This document shows, piece after piece, positions 1-13,500 of a stretch of 64,000 nt of DNA. Below the pieces are notes generated by a model, which was not told where the DNA came from, made no database searches, and saw nothing but the letters and a program-made list of their open reading frames with translations. The position numbers and the translations under genes are program-made. Position 1 is the stretch's first letter. The number at the start of each line of letters is the position of its first letter. The DNA is from Limnomonas spitsbergensis (Eukaryota > Chlorophyta > Chlorophyceae > Chlamydomonadales), in contig JAYJMM010000124.1 in NCBI GenBank assembly GCA_037349105.1, positions 4,572,001 through 4,636,000 on the forward strand, written 5' to 3'.

Positions 1-1265
1 TGGCCTCACTCCACGCCTGCTTTAAACCTGACGTCCTAAACCCGCAAACCCTTGGCTGTCAATGGCCTCACTCCACGCCTGCTTTTAACCCTTAGTCCTA
101 AACCCGCAAACCCTTGGCCGTCAATGGCCTCACTCCACGCCTGCTTTAAACCTGACGTCCTAAACCTGCAAACCCTTGGCTGTCAATAGTCTCACTCCAC
201 GCCTGCTTTAAACCCTTAGTCCTAAACCCGCAAACCCTTGGCTGTCAATAGTCTCACTCCACGCCTGCTTTAAACCCTTAGTCCTAAACCCGCAAACCCT
301 TGGCTGTCAATAGTCTCACTCCACGCCTGCTTTAAACCCTTAGTCCTAAACCCGCAAACCCTTGGCTGTCAATAGTCTCACTCCACGCCTGCTTTAAACC
401 CTTAGTCCTAAACCCGCAAACCCTTGGCTGTCATTGGCCTCACTCCACGCCTGCTTTAAACCCTAAATCCCAAACCCGCAAACCCTTGGCTGTCAATGGC
501 CTCACTCTACGCCTGCTTTAAACCTGACGTCCTAAACCCGCAAACCCTTGGCTGTCAATGGCCTCTCTCCACGCCTGCTTTTAACCGTAAATCCTAAACC
601 CGCAAACCCTTGGCCGTCAATGGCCTCACTCCACGCCTGCTTTAAACCTGACGTCCTAAACCCGCAAACCCTTGGCTGTCAATGGCCTCACTCCACGCCT
701 GCTTTAAACCTGACGTCCTAAACCCGCAAACCCTTGGCTGTCAATGGCCTCTCTCCACGCCTGCTTTAAACCTGACGTCCTAAACCCGCAAACCCTTGGC
801 TGTCAATGGCCTCACTCCACGCCTGCTTTAAACCCTAAATCCTAAACCTGCAAACCCTTGGCTGTCAATAGTCTCACTCCACGCCTGCTTTTAACCCTAA
901 ATCCTAAACCCGCAAACCCTTGGCTGTCAATGGTCTCACTCCACGCCTGCATTAAACCCTTAGTCCTAAACCCGCAAACCCTTGGCTGTCAATGGCCTCA
1001 CTCCACGCCTGCTTTAAACCTGACGTCCTAAACCCGCAAACGCTTGGCTGTCAATGGCCTCACTTCACGCCTGCTTTAAACCCGACGTCCTAAACCCGCA
1101 AACCCTTGGCTGTCAATAGTCTCACTCCACGCCTGCTTTAAACCCTTAGTCCTAAACCTGCAAACCCTTGGCTGTCAATAGTCTCACTCCACGCCTGCTT
1201 TAAACCCTTAGTCCTAAACCTGCAAACCCTTGGCTGTCAATAGTCTCACTCCACGCCTGCTTTAG
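1..1265. repeat. 62-bp tandem satellite (about 20 units)
   Basis: Near-identical 62-bp units, each containing 'ctcactccacgcctgcttta' and 'cctaaacccgcaaaccc', run from the left window edge to about 1265. Units differ mainly at a few diagnostic sites (for example 'ccttagt' versus 'ctgacgt'). The last unit runs into a pyrimidine-rich stretch ending in CTGCAG, so the array probably lies in an intron upstream of the ubiquitin ligase exons that follow. No gene is visible inside it. Confidence 0.95.
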
Positions 1266-1525
1266 CGCTTTAGCTCTGCAGGATGGCATGTTCCTATTCA
1301 TCCTGCGGCTCTCAGATTCCAAGCTTCACATATTGTGAAATGACGCAGTTTTTGTACCGGTCTTTAGACAAACAAATAGTAGACAACACTGCAGTGCGCG
1401 CCTTGGCGCTGCCCGATTGCCTCGTCCCGTCCAACTATCGGCACTCAGCTTCAATACTGGACATGACAGGCAACAACCCAGGCTTGCATTTATGTAAACT
1501 GACGCAAAAACAAACGACGCTGCAG

Positions 1526-4500
1526 GGCGCCCTGGCGCTGCACGAAGGCATGTCCCTGTCGGACCAGAGGACGGTCCGCCTGGAGCTCGCCGGTATCTGG
1601 GTGCCCTACTCGCGCTCCTCCGGGGTGCGCGGCGGCCGACTCAAGGCACTTGTGCAACACAATGCAAAGCTCGCGGATCTGCGGGGGCACAAGGACCTGC
1701 CGGTCGGCCCGCAGGCGCTGCGGGCAGCGCTGCCAGCCTCTGCCGCCGCAGCGGCAGCGGCAGCGGCCGCTGCCGCAGCCGCCGCTGCGGCGGCGGGTTC
1801 CTCCTCCTCCCACTCTTCGGCATCTGTTACTGTATCTCCTGGGACACATAATCGGGCGGTGTTTTTTCCTCGGTGGGAGCAGGTGAGCGCTTTTGTCACT
1901 CTGCGTCTAAGCTTCCGACCAACAGCCAGCCAACAGCTAACGTACAACCAACCATCAGCCAACCAACAGCTAGCCAGCAGCCAACCAACAGCTAGCCAGC
2001 AGCCAACCAACAGCTAGCCAGCAGCAAACCAACAGCAAAACAACAGCTGGTTTTAGAGGTTTAGGCAGCATGGAAGAGCATGGACAATGTAAATAGAGTA
2101 GCAGAATGTGGAGGCCTAGAAGAATCTCGATCCAGGCTGCAGTGAACATTCACAATCTGGGGCCCATAACTTCACATGCCCTAGTGCCTTACCACAATCC
2201 CAGGCACGCTGCTAACCTTGTCCTATGTGCGGTCAAGGCTACGTATGTCAAGCCTCGATATGCTGGCTGCCATGAACCTGTTTTGGCGTTACAGAGGAAA
2301 ATAAATGTTTAGGGTTTGGCCATGCCACTCGTGACGTTTTGGCGGAAGGTGTCCTGAGCGGCATTGCAAAACCCTAAACACCTCGACAGAGCCCACTGGC
2401 TGTTGCCGGACTAGTGCTTCGCTGCTTTGCCTGAGGCCACCATTCACGGGCCGCCCCGCTGCCGACAAAGGCTTGATGAGGATTGAGGACTAAACATGTA
2501 CTGGCTTGCCGCCTACGGCCCGAGCAGCATAGCTGACCACAGTACCACACCTGGGGCCTCTGGACGGAAGTCGGAGTGTAGCTGATATGTAGCTGAGTCA
2601 CGAACGAGGAAGACTGCCCTGAAGCTGCTGGCTACCCTGCCACAGGACCGACTGCAACGCCTTGCGGATCTTGACGATGACCCGGACATTAATTCGGACC
2701 TGGGTCAGCAGGCAGCAGTGAAGGAGGCAGTGCTGGGGGGACAGCCAAAGGAGGAGGCATGGCAGGAGGCTCAGCATGAGAAGGAGCTGCAAGAGACACA
2801 GCAGGGATCACACGCAAGGCAGATTTCACTGGCTGCTCTGCTACAGGGGGGGCAGGGATCTGCAGATCTGCAGGGGGAGCAGGGATCTGCAGATCTGCAG
2901 GTAGAGCGGGGATCTGCAGATCTGCAGGGAGAGCGGGGATCTACAGATCTGCAGTGGGAGCAGGAAACTGCAGATCTGCAGGGGGATTGGGGATATGCAG
3001 ATCTGCTGGGGGAGCAGGGATCTGCAGATCTGCAGGGAGAGTGGGAATCTGTAGATCTGCAGGGAGAGCGGGGATCTGCAGATCTGCAAGGGGAGCAGGA
3101 ATCTGAAGATCTGCAGGGGGAGCAGGGATCTGCAAATCTGCAGGGGGAGCGGGAATATGCAGATCTGCATGGGGAGCGGGAATCGGCGGATCTGCTGGGG
3201 GAGCAGGAATCTGCAGATTTTACGAAGGGTGGTTCCGGCGATCCAAGGCTGGACGATGAGCTGATACATACAGCTGTCAGTCACCAGCTGCCATCAGCCC
3301 TGGCGAGCCCTTGGGTCAGTGGCGCTTCAGGCACACGAGTTAGCGCGAGTGGGCACGCCGAGGACGGGCGGAAGCTTCTTGAAGGCGCTGCTGCTTCGAC
3401 GTCCGGATCTATTTCGGGCGCGAGGGCGCCTGAAACAGCAGCAGCTGCGTGGTGGGAGCGGGACTACCGTGCGGCGCTGCGGGCTGCCGCGAAGAAGCTG
3501 GTCGAGGGTACGTTGAATGTTCCCAAGCAGGCCCGGCAGGCCGTGGGAGATGCCAAGCCGGGGAAGGCGGCGGCACCGCCGCTGGGCAGGTGGCTGGCGT
3601 ATGGAGCTGCGGCAGCCCGCGCCACCACTGAGGCGAGGGCTGAGCCCGGCAGCCGGTCGTCTTGGCTGGTGGAGATTCTGCACATGGAGAGGGACTGTGA
3701 AGTGTGGCTGGATCTGGACATATGGATCCCGAGCGAGGCGGGCGGCCTGCCCCCCGCAGCGCAGGGTGCACGGGTAACAGATCCAGACATACCGGATCCG
3801 GGGCCATGGCGGCTGGACGGTCTTTGGGACGAGGGGGATGACGGCGAAGGTGTGGGCAAATGGGAGGGCCTGCCGGAGGTTCTTGCTGGAGCCGTTAACC
3901 GCAGCTCAGGGGCTGCCAAGAGGGCGGCCCTCGCAGGCAGCCTGGCAGTGGAGGTAAGAGTCATGTTTAGCTGAGCGGGTTGACCTCTTCTAACTGCCAT
4001 GTCTTCATATTTGCGAGCCTGTTTGTGCTTTAGCTCCATATGTGCCTGTTTGTGCCATGCTTCCAATATGTCCACACGCCTGTTTGTGCCATGCTTCCAA
4101 TATGTCCACACGCCTGTTTGTGCCATGTTCCCAATATTTGTATATGTGCAAGCCTGCTTGTGCCATGGTTTCACATGTGCCCGTTCGTGCCAGGGGGTCG
4201 TGCCATGGTTCCAATTTTACATGTATGCAAGCCTGTTTCTGCCATGGTTGCAAGCGTGCCTGCTCGTGCCATGCTTCCCCATGTGCCTGATAGTGCCATG
4301 CTTCGACATTTGCGTGCCTGCCCCCACAGCTGCGAGGATCCCTCATCTCACACAACTGTGGCGGGCGTGAGATACGTATTGAAGGTGGTGGCGTGGATGT
4401 GACCAGCCTGCTTGCGCACTTTTGGCGGTACGCGTTGTGGATGGCGGCTGTGACATGCCTGCAGGTGGGGGACAGGGCTTAGGGTCTTGGGCAGTACAAG

Positions 4501-7500
4501 TTGTGGATGTGACCAACCTGCTTGCACGCTTTTGGCGGTACGCGTTGTGGATGGCGGCTGTGACATGCCTGCAGGTGGGGGACAGGGCTTAGGGTTTACG
4601 GCGCTACGCGTTGTGGATGCCAGCAGTGACATGCGTGCATGTGCGGGACAAGGCTTAGGGTCTAGGGCGCTACGCGTTGTGGATGGCGGCTGTGACATGC
4701 CTGCAGGTGGGGGACAGGGCTTAGGGTTTACGGCGCTACGCGTTGTGGATGCCAGCAGTGACATGCGTGCATGTGCGGGACAAGGCTTAGGGTCTAGGGC
4801 GCTACGCGTTGTGGATGGCGGCTGTGACATGCCTGCAGGTGGGGGACAGGGCTTAGGGTCTAGGGCGGTACGCGTTGTGGATGGCGGCTGTGACATGCCT
4901 GCAGGTGCGGGACAGGGCTTAGGGTCTAGGGCGGTACGCGTTGTGGATGGCGGCTGCGGCATGCCTGCAAGTGCGGGGTAGGGACAGGGGTTTAGGGTTT
5001 AGGGCGGTACGCGTTGTGGATGGCGGCTGTGACATGCCTGCAGGTGTGGGGCAGGGTTTAGGGTTTAGGGCGGTACGCGTTGTGGATGGCGGCTGTGACA
5101 TGCCTGCAGGTGCGGGGCAGGGTTTAGGGTTTAGGGCGTTACGTGTTGTGGGTGGCGGCTGTGACATGCCTGCAGGTGCGGGACAGGGTTTAGGGTTCAG
5201 GGCGCTACGTGTTGTGGATGGCGGCTGTGACATGCCTGCAGGTGCGGGGCAGGGTTTAGGGTTTAGGGCGCTACACGTTGTGGATGGCGGCTGTGACATG
5301 CCTGCAGGTGCGGGGCAGGGTTTAGGGTTTAGGGCGCTACGTGTTGTGGATGGCGGCTGTGACATGCCTGCAGGTGCGGGGCAGGGTTTAGGGTTCAGGG
5401 CGGTACACGTTGTGGATGGCGGCTGTGACATGCCTGCAGGTGCGGGGCAGGGTTTAGGGTTTAGGGCGCTAAGTGTTGTGGGTGGCGGCTGTGACATAAC
5501 ATGTTTTTATATTTTCAATCCGAAACCTGAAAAGCGCAGACACAAATCAGAACCGCTATAACCGTTTTTTGTTACTCAGCTACATGTCAGCTACCCTTCT
5601 GCCTCTGGCCGGAGGCCAAATTTTTGGCCACTGGCCAGCCATGCTGCTTTGGCCCCCAGTTATAGGCCTGTCCAGGTTTGGTCCCAATCGGGCCTTTGGT
5701 GGCTGCAGGGCGGCCTGCAAAATGAGGAATCGTAGCCGAAAGAAGAAACGCCGAGGGGCAGGTGGCAGTGTTTGTTTTGGTGGTCAACAGTGTTTATCTT
5801 CCGGCAACGAGTCCGCCTTCAGCAGGCCAACCCGCAGCCGCTGAAGGCCCAATTGGGACCAGACTTGGACCTGCCCACGACTGGTGGCTAGAACAGATTG
5901 GCTGGTCACGAGTGAGGATGACGGCCAGAGGCCGGAGTGTAGCTGACATGTAGCTGAATCACGAAGAAAGAAGCACGGGTGGACGACAGATCATATCGGA
6001 CAGGCTACTGGGGAGCCATGGCTGGGCCGCTGTGGACCAAATATTGACAGGCCTTTAGCTGGTGTCACAAGCGTTAGGGCTTGCTGCATTAGGGCCCCTC
6101 AGCCGTACGCTGTGATTTAGCTGTTTGTAGCTGGAGTACCCTGAAATAAGTATACAGCACCGGGGAAAATGTGAGAAGATCAAACGGGGACTTGTATCAA
6201 AATTTGGTTTTTTAAACCGGTAATTGTTTACTGGTGCGCTTCACCCTTCCCTTCGGCGCAGCAGCATCCGTGCATTTCCCTGCAGGGCATCGCCCAGGCG
6301 CTGCAGACTCAATTCACAGGCAGCAAAGCGGAGGTCCAAAGCATTTAAATTCAAATACGCTGGAAAGCGAAAACTTGAAAGTCTTGCGTTGAATATCCAA
6401 ACCTGGATTTCCTGGGTCCTCCATATGCTGTCCAATGGGAGCATTGCGGATGCCACGAAACATTCAAATATGTGGCACTGAAATAGAAATATATTGCTTC
6501 CGCTGAAAACCCTGCCCTGGATTTCCCGTGCAGGGCATCACCCAGGTCTCACAGATGTTGTTCATAGGGAGCAACGCGGATGCCACTAACATTCAACTAA
6601 CATTCAAAACTGTGGCGCTGGAGAAGAAATTATATCGCTCCCGTTGAAAATTCTGTACCGGATTTCTCGCACAGTGCGTCACACAGGCAACACAGATGTT
6701 GTACACCAGCAGCAACGCGGCTGCCACTAACATTCAACTAACATTCTACTAACATTCAACTGACATTCGACTAACATTCAAAACTGTTGCACCGGATAAG
6801 TTATATCGCTCCCACTGAAAACACTTCCCTTTATTTCCCGTGCAGGGCATCACCCAGGTCTCACAGATATTGTACACCGGCAGCAACGCGGCTGCCACTA
6901 ACATTCAACTAACATTCTACTAACATTCAACTGACATTCGACTAACATTCAAAACTGTTGCACCGGATAAGTTATATCGCTCCCACTGAAAACACTTCCC
7001 TTTATTTCCCGTGCAGGGCATCACCCAGGTCTCACAGATATTGTACACCGGCAGCAACGCGGCTGCCACTAACATTCAACTAACATTCTACTAACATTCA
7101 ACTGACATTCAACTAACATTCTACGAACATTCAACTGACATTCAACTAACATTCAAACTGTTGCACCGGAAACGAAATTGTATCGTTCCTGCTGAAACCA
7201 TACCCCGGATTTCAATCTGAAAATACCTCCCCAGATTTCCAGCTAACAAGACTTCCCCGTATTTCTCGTGCAGGGCGTCACCCAGGTCTCACAGATGTTG
7301 CACACCGGCAGCAACGCAGAGGCCCTAGCGCGGATGTCCCTGCCGTCGCTGAGGTGGCATGCCGTGCAAGACGACTTTGTTTGCTTGCTGCACTTGCTAC
7401 TGGGTGCGATGACCCGGGAAGGAGGGTGGGATGGGAGCAGAGGCAGCGCAATTACCTGGGACGTTGTTTTGTGTGGACTTTCGTTGTATTGTGTGCAATT

Positions 7501-10500
7501 GCCTACAATTGCACTCAAAGAAGAGGGGGGGAAGAGGAAATGGGCAGTAGTGGTGCCTGGATCACCAGGCCCCAGATCCCAGATCCTGATCCTGAGGGAG
7601 CTTTGCATTATGAACCCCTGAACCCTAGGACACAGATTTGTATCCTGAGGTAGCTTGGCACCCTGAACCATGGACCTGATCATGATCTGGGATCAGGTCC
7701 ATGGTTCAGGGCGCCAAGCGAGGGGGGGATTTAAACCCTGACCTCTGAACTCGATCCCATATCCTGATCCAGGGGGGGATTTTGACCCTCATATTTGAAC
7801 CTGATCCCAGATCCTGATTCTGCGGGAGCTTTGAATTCTGATCCCTAAAATTTATCCCATATCCTGATCCAGGGGGATTTCAACCCTGATCTCTGAACCT
7901 GATCCCAGATCCTGATCCTGTGAGATATTTACACCCTGAACCATAGATCTGATCCCAGCTCCTGATCCTGTGAGATCTTTACACCCTGAACCATGGATCT
8001 GATCCCAGATCCTGATTCTGCGGGAGCTTTGAATCCTGATCCCTGAACCCATATCCTGATCCAGGGGGGATTTTGACGCTGATCTCCGAACCTGATCCTT
8101 TGAGAGCTTAACACCCTCAAGTCCTCAACCAAGGACCAAATCCCAGATCCTGTTCCTGCGAGATCTTTAAACCCTGATCCCATAACCCTGGACCCCTATA
8201 CCCTGGACCCTTCAGGTTTGACAGTGGATGACCTCTTCTGGCCATGTCTGGGTCTGTCCATCGTGCAGGTACTACTGTGCTGGAAGACGGGGAGGGACGG
8301 GGGTAATACTGGGCTGAAAGATGGGGAGGGACGGGAGTAATGCTGGGCTGACAGACGGGGAGGGACGGGGGTAATACTGGGCTGACAGACGGGGAGGGAT
8401 GGGGGTAATACTGGGCTGAAAGATGGGGAGGGACGGGGGTAATGCTGGGCTGACAGACGGGGAGGGATGGGGGTAATACTGGGCTGACAGACGGGGAGAG
8501 ACAGGGGTAATGCTGGGCTGACAGGCGGGGAGGGACGGGGGTAATGCTGGGCTGAAAGACGGGGAGGGACGGGGGTAATGCTGGGCTGACAGACAGGGAG
8601 GGACGGGGGTAATGCTGTACTGGAAGACGGGGAGGGACGGGGTAATACTGGGCTGAAAGATGGGGAGGGACGGGGATAATGCTGGGCTGACAGACGGGGA
8701 GGGACGGGGGTAATGCTGGGCTGACAGACGGGGAGGGACGGGGGTAATACTGGGCTGACAGACGGGGAGGGACGGGGGTAATACTGGGCTGAAAGACGGG
8801 GAGGGACGGGGGTAATACTGGGCTGACAGATGGGGAGGGACGGGGGTAATACTGGGCTGACAGATGGGGAGGGACGGGGGTAATACTGGGCTGAAAGACG
8901 GGGAGGGACGGGGGTAATGCTGTGCTGACAGACGGGGAGGGACGGGGGTAATGCTGGGCTGACAGACGGGGAGGGACAGGGGTAATGCTGGGCTGACAGA
9001 CGGGGAGGGACGGGGGTAATGCTGGGCTGACAGATGGGGAGGGACGGGGGTAATGCTGGGCTGACAGACGGGGAGGGACGGGGGTAATACTGGGCTGACA
9101 GATGGGGAGGGACGGGGGTAATACTGGGCTGACAGATGGGGAGGGACGGGGGTAATACTGGGCTGACAGATGGGGAGGGACGGGGGTAATACTGGGCTGA
9201 CAGATGGGGAGGGACGGGGGTAATGCTGTGCTGACAGACGGGGAGGGACGGGGGTAATGCTGGGCTGACAGACGGGGAGGGACGGGGGTAATGCTGGGCT
9301 GACAGACGGGGAGGGACGGGGGTAATGCTGGGCTGACAGATGGGGAGGGGAGGGGGTAATGCTGGGCTGACAGACGGGAAGGGACGGGGGTAATACTGGG
9401 CTGACAGACGGGGAGGGACGGGGGTAATGCTGGGCTGATAGACGGGGAGGGACGGGGGTAATGCTGGGCTGACAGACGGGGAGGGACGGGGGTAATTCTG
9501 GGCTGACAGACGGGGAGGGACGGGGGTAATGCTGGGCTGACAGACGGGGAGGGACGGGGGTAATGCTGGGCTGACAGACGGCGAGGGGAGGGGGTAATGC
9601 TGGGCTGACAGACGGGGAGGGACGGGGGTAATGCTGGGCTGACAGACGGGGAGGGGAGGGGGTAATGCTGGGCTGACAGACGGCGAGGGGAGGGGGTAAT
9701 GCTGGGCTGACAGACGGGGAGGGGCGGGGGTAATACTGGGCTGAAAGACGGGGAGGGGCGAGGGTCATGCGATGAGCTTTTTAGGCTGAGCTGTGCAGGC
9801 AAACAGGGAGGGGGGCTACTGGTTCTCATGCTGGCGATCATTGGCCCATTGCCACTTGAATGCCGATTAATAATGCTGGGGAAATAATGATGGAAGTTCG
9901 AAATTGGGATGTACTTCCTGGACCCTTAAACCCCCCAATGCACCTCTCTGTGCCGGATAGAGGAATGCTCCCAGCTGGAGACCCGGGAAGCCTTTCCTTC
10001 CCGGAGAAGCGTACTTCTGATTTACGTTTGGGGGGGATTTCGGGTTGAGGGTTCAGGGTTCAAGGCAGCGTGCTTGTGTGCATATTTTTATCATACACTC
10101 ATGACACGCAGTAATTATTTCCTGCTTCAAGTAAACCTATACCTTGAGGGGGCGGGCCGCCCTGCAGCCGCCAAAAAACTGATGGTGCGAAACCTTGAGC
10201 GGCTCACGACCGCTAACCTCAGCAGCATGAAAGGTCAAGCATACGGCTTTCGGACAACAGCCAGAAGGCAGCTGAAGTGCAGCTGAAGTATAAGCGGGCT
10301 ACAAAGAAAGAAACGCTGTCGATTTTGTCAGCAAGGACGGGCAGCCCACGCGCCTAGTCCTTAGGTCTGGCGTTAAGTTAAGAGGTTAAGTTAAGAGGTT
10401 TAGTTACCGTGTAAAGTGTTTTAGCTTAAAGAGCACACTGCCGACGAGGTCCTCTCCTGGACATCGTGGTTTGGGGGTGGCTTGCCATCCCTGCCACATG

Positions 10501-13500
10501 TGCCTCATGGCTTTTTATTTTCTTTCCTTCTCCGCAAACTCTCCGCCCTCTTTCAAATACTCATGTTATACCCCCCACCACAAACACACACAGTACCGGT
10601 ATGATATGCAACAACGTACCTCCTACACACCCTCCCACACACCTCACGTCACACACCTCGCTCACCTTCTCCACTTCTTACCGCTGCAGTTCCTCCAGTT
10701 TGCTACCCCCCCCCCCCCACACATACACACACCTCACGTCACGCATCTTGCTCACCTTCTCCACTACCCACCGCTGCAGTTCCTCCAGTTTGCAATCCTC
10801 CAGTTCCCCTACCTGATTGTGGTTTGGCGGTCGCAACGTCCTCAGCCCACACAACCGTTCAACTACGGAGACGAAATGCATGACCTGCAGGTGGGCCGGT
10901 GGAGGTTGGGCCCCAGGCTAGGTGGGCTGGTGAAGTTTGTTGTGAAGTTTTTACAGTCCAGCGGGGCATCACATTAGATATGGGACATGAGATATGGGAC
11001 AGGAGATATGGGACAGGAGATATGGGACATGAGATATGGGACATGAGATATGGGACATGAGATATGGGACAGGAGATATGGGACATGAGATATGGGACAT
11101 GAGATATGGGACAGGAGATATGGGACATGAGATATGGGACATGAGATATGGGACAGGAGATATGGGACATGAGATATGGGACAGGAGATATGGGACAGGA
11201 GATATGGGACATGAGATATGGGACAGGAGATATGGGACATGAGATATGGGACAGGAGATATGGGACATGAGATATGGGACATGAGATATGGGACATGAGA
11301 TATGGGACAGGAGATATGGGACATGAGATATGGGACATGAGATATGGGACATGAGATATGGGACATGAGATATGGGACATGAGATATGGGACATGAGATA
11401 TGGGACATGAGATATGGGACAGGAGATATGGGACATGAGATATGGGACAGGAGATATGGGACAGGAGATATGGGACAGGAGATATGGGACATGAGATATG
11501 GGACAGGAGATATGGGACATGAGATATGGGACATGAGATATGGGACAGGAGATATGGGACATGAGATATGGGACAGGAGATATGGGACAGGAGATATGGG
11601 ACATGAGATATGGGACAGGAGATATGGGACAGGAGATATGGGACATGAGATATGGGACATGAGATATGGGACATGAGATATGGGACAGGAGATATGGGAC
11701 ATGAGATATGGGACATGAGATATGGGACATGAGATATGGGACATGAGATATGGGACATGAGATATGGGACATGAGATATGGGACAGGAGATATGGGACAT
11801 GAGATATGGGACAGGAGATATGGGACAGGAGATATGGGACAGGAGATATGGGACATGAGATATGGGACAGGAGATATGGGACATGAGATATGGGACATGA
11901 GATATGGGACAGGAGATATGGGACATGAGATATGGGACAGGAGATATGGGACATGAGATATGGGACAGGAGATATGGGACAGGAGATATGGGACATGAGA
12001 TATGGGACAGGAGATATGGGACAGGAGATATGGGACAGGAGATATGGGACATGAGATATGGGACAGGAGATATGGGACAGGAGATATGGGACAGGAGATA
12101 TGGGACATGAGATATGGGACAGGAGATATGGGACAGGAGATATGGGACATGAGATATGGGACATGAGATATGGGACATGAGATATGGGACATGAGATATG
12201 GGACAGGAGATATGGGACATGAGATATGGGACATGAGATATGGGACAGGAGATATGGGACATGAGATATGGGACAGGAGATATGGGACATGAGATATGGG
12301 ACAGGAGATATGGGACATGAGATATGGGACATGAGATATGGGACAGGAGATATGGGACAGGAGATATGGGACATGAGATATGGGACATGAGATATGGGAC
12401 AGGAGATATGGGACAGGAGATATGGGACATGAGATATGGGACAGGAGATATGGGACATGAGATATGGGACATGAGATATGGGTCAGGAGATATGGGACAG
12501 GAGATATGGGACAGGAGATATGGGACAGGAGATATGGGACATGAGATATGGGACAGGAGATATGGGACATGAGATATGGGACATGAGATATGGGACATGA
12601 GATATGGGACAGGAGATATGGGACAGGAGATATGGGACAGGAGATATGGGACAGGAGATATGGGACATGAGATATGGGACATGAGATATGGGACATGAGA
12701 TATGGGACAGGAGATATGGGACATGAGATATGGGACAGGAGATATGGGACATGAGATATGGGACATGAGATATGGGACAGGAGATATGGGACAGGAGATA
12801 TGGGACATGAGATATGGGACAGGAGATATGGGACATGAGATATGGGACATGAGATATGGGACAGGAGATATGGGACATGAGATATGGGACATGAGATATG
12901 GGACATGAGATATGGGACAGGAGATATGGGACAGGAGATATGGGACAGGAGATATGGGACAGGAGATATGGGACATGAGATATGGGACATGAGATATGGG
13001 ACAGGAGATATGGGACATGAGATATGGGACATGAGATATGGGACATGAGATATGGGACAGGAGATATGGGACAGGAGATATGGGACATGAGATATGGGAC
13101 ATGAGATATGGGACAGGAGATATGGGACATGAGATATGGGTCAGGAGATATGGGACATGAGATATGGGACAGGAGATATGGGACAGGAGATATGGGACAT
13201 GAGATATGGGACATGAGATATGGGACATGAGATATGGGACAGGAGATATGGGACATGAGATATGGGACATGAGATATGGGACATGAGATATGGGACAGGA
13301 GATATGGGACAGGAGATATGGGACATGAGATATGGGACATGAGATATGGGACAGGAGATATGGGACAGGAGATATGGGACAGGAGATATGGGACATGAGA
13401 TATGGGACATGAGATATGGGACAGGAGATATGGGACATGAGATATGGGACAGGAGATATGGGACAGGAGATATGGGACATGAGATATGGGACATGAGATA

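Noticed and set aside
1..1265. CRISPR-like regular array
   Set aside because: There are no unique spacers between repeats; the whole 62-bp unit repeats. The genome is eukaryotic and no cas genes are present. The same reasoning excludes the other arrays.
1283..1525. Coding sequence upstream of the first recovered ligase exon
   Set aside because: The frame is open back to an ATG at 1283, but a good acceptor (acgctgcag) at 1525 and loss of family resemblance upstream suggest intron. It cannot be excluded without a transcript.
4985..5480. TTTAGGG runs as a chromosome end
   Set aside because: The motif occurs as two or three units inside a larger 66-bp repeat and is flanked by genes on both sides, so it is interstitial and not a telomere.
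4348..5561. Cysteine/glycine-rich repeat ORFs on both strands (GGCDMPAGAGQGLG type)
   Set aside because: The 66-bp unit is a multiple of three and lacks stops, so frames stay open. They derive from duplicated exon edges, not from an independent gene.
8117..9841. 574- and 498-codon proline/serine-rich minus-strand ORFs
   Set aside because: They are reading frames of the 34-bp intronic satellite, and overlapping frames encode the same motif shifted. Position inside a well-supported intron explains them.
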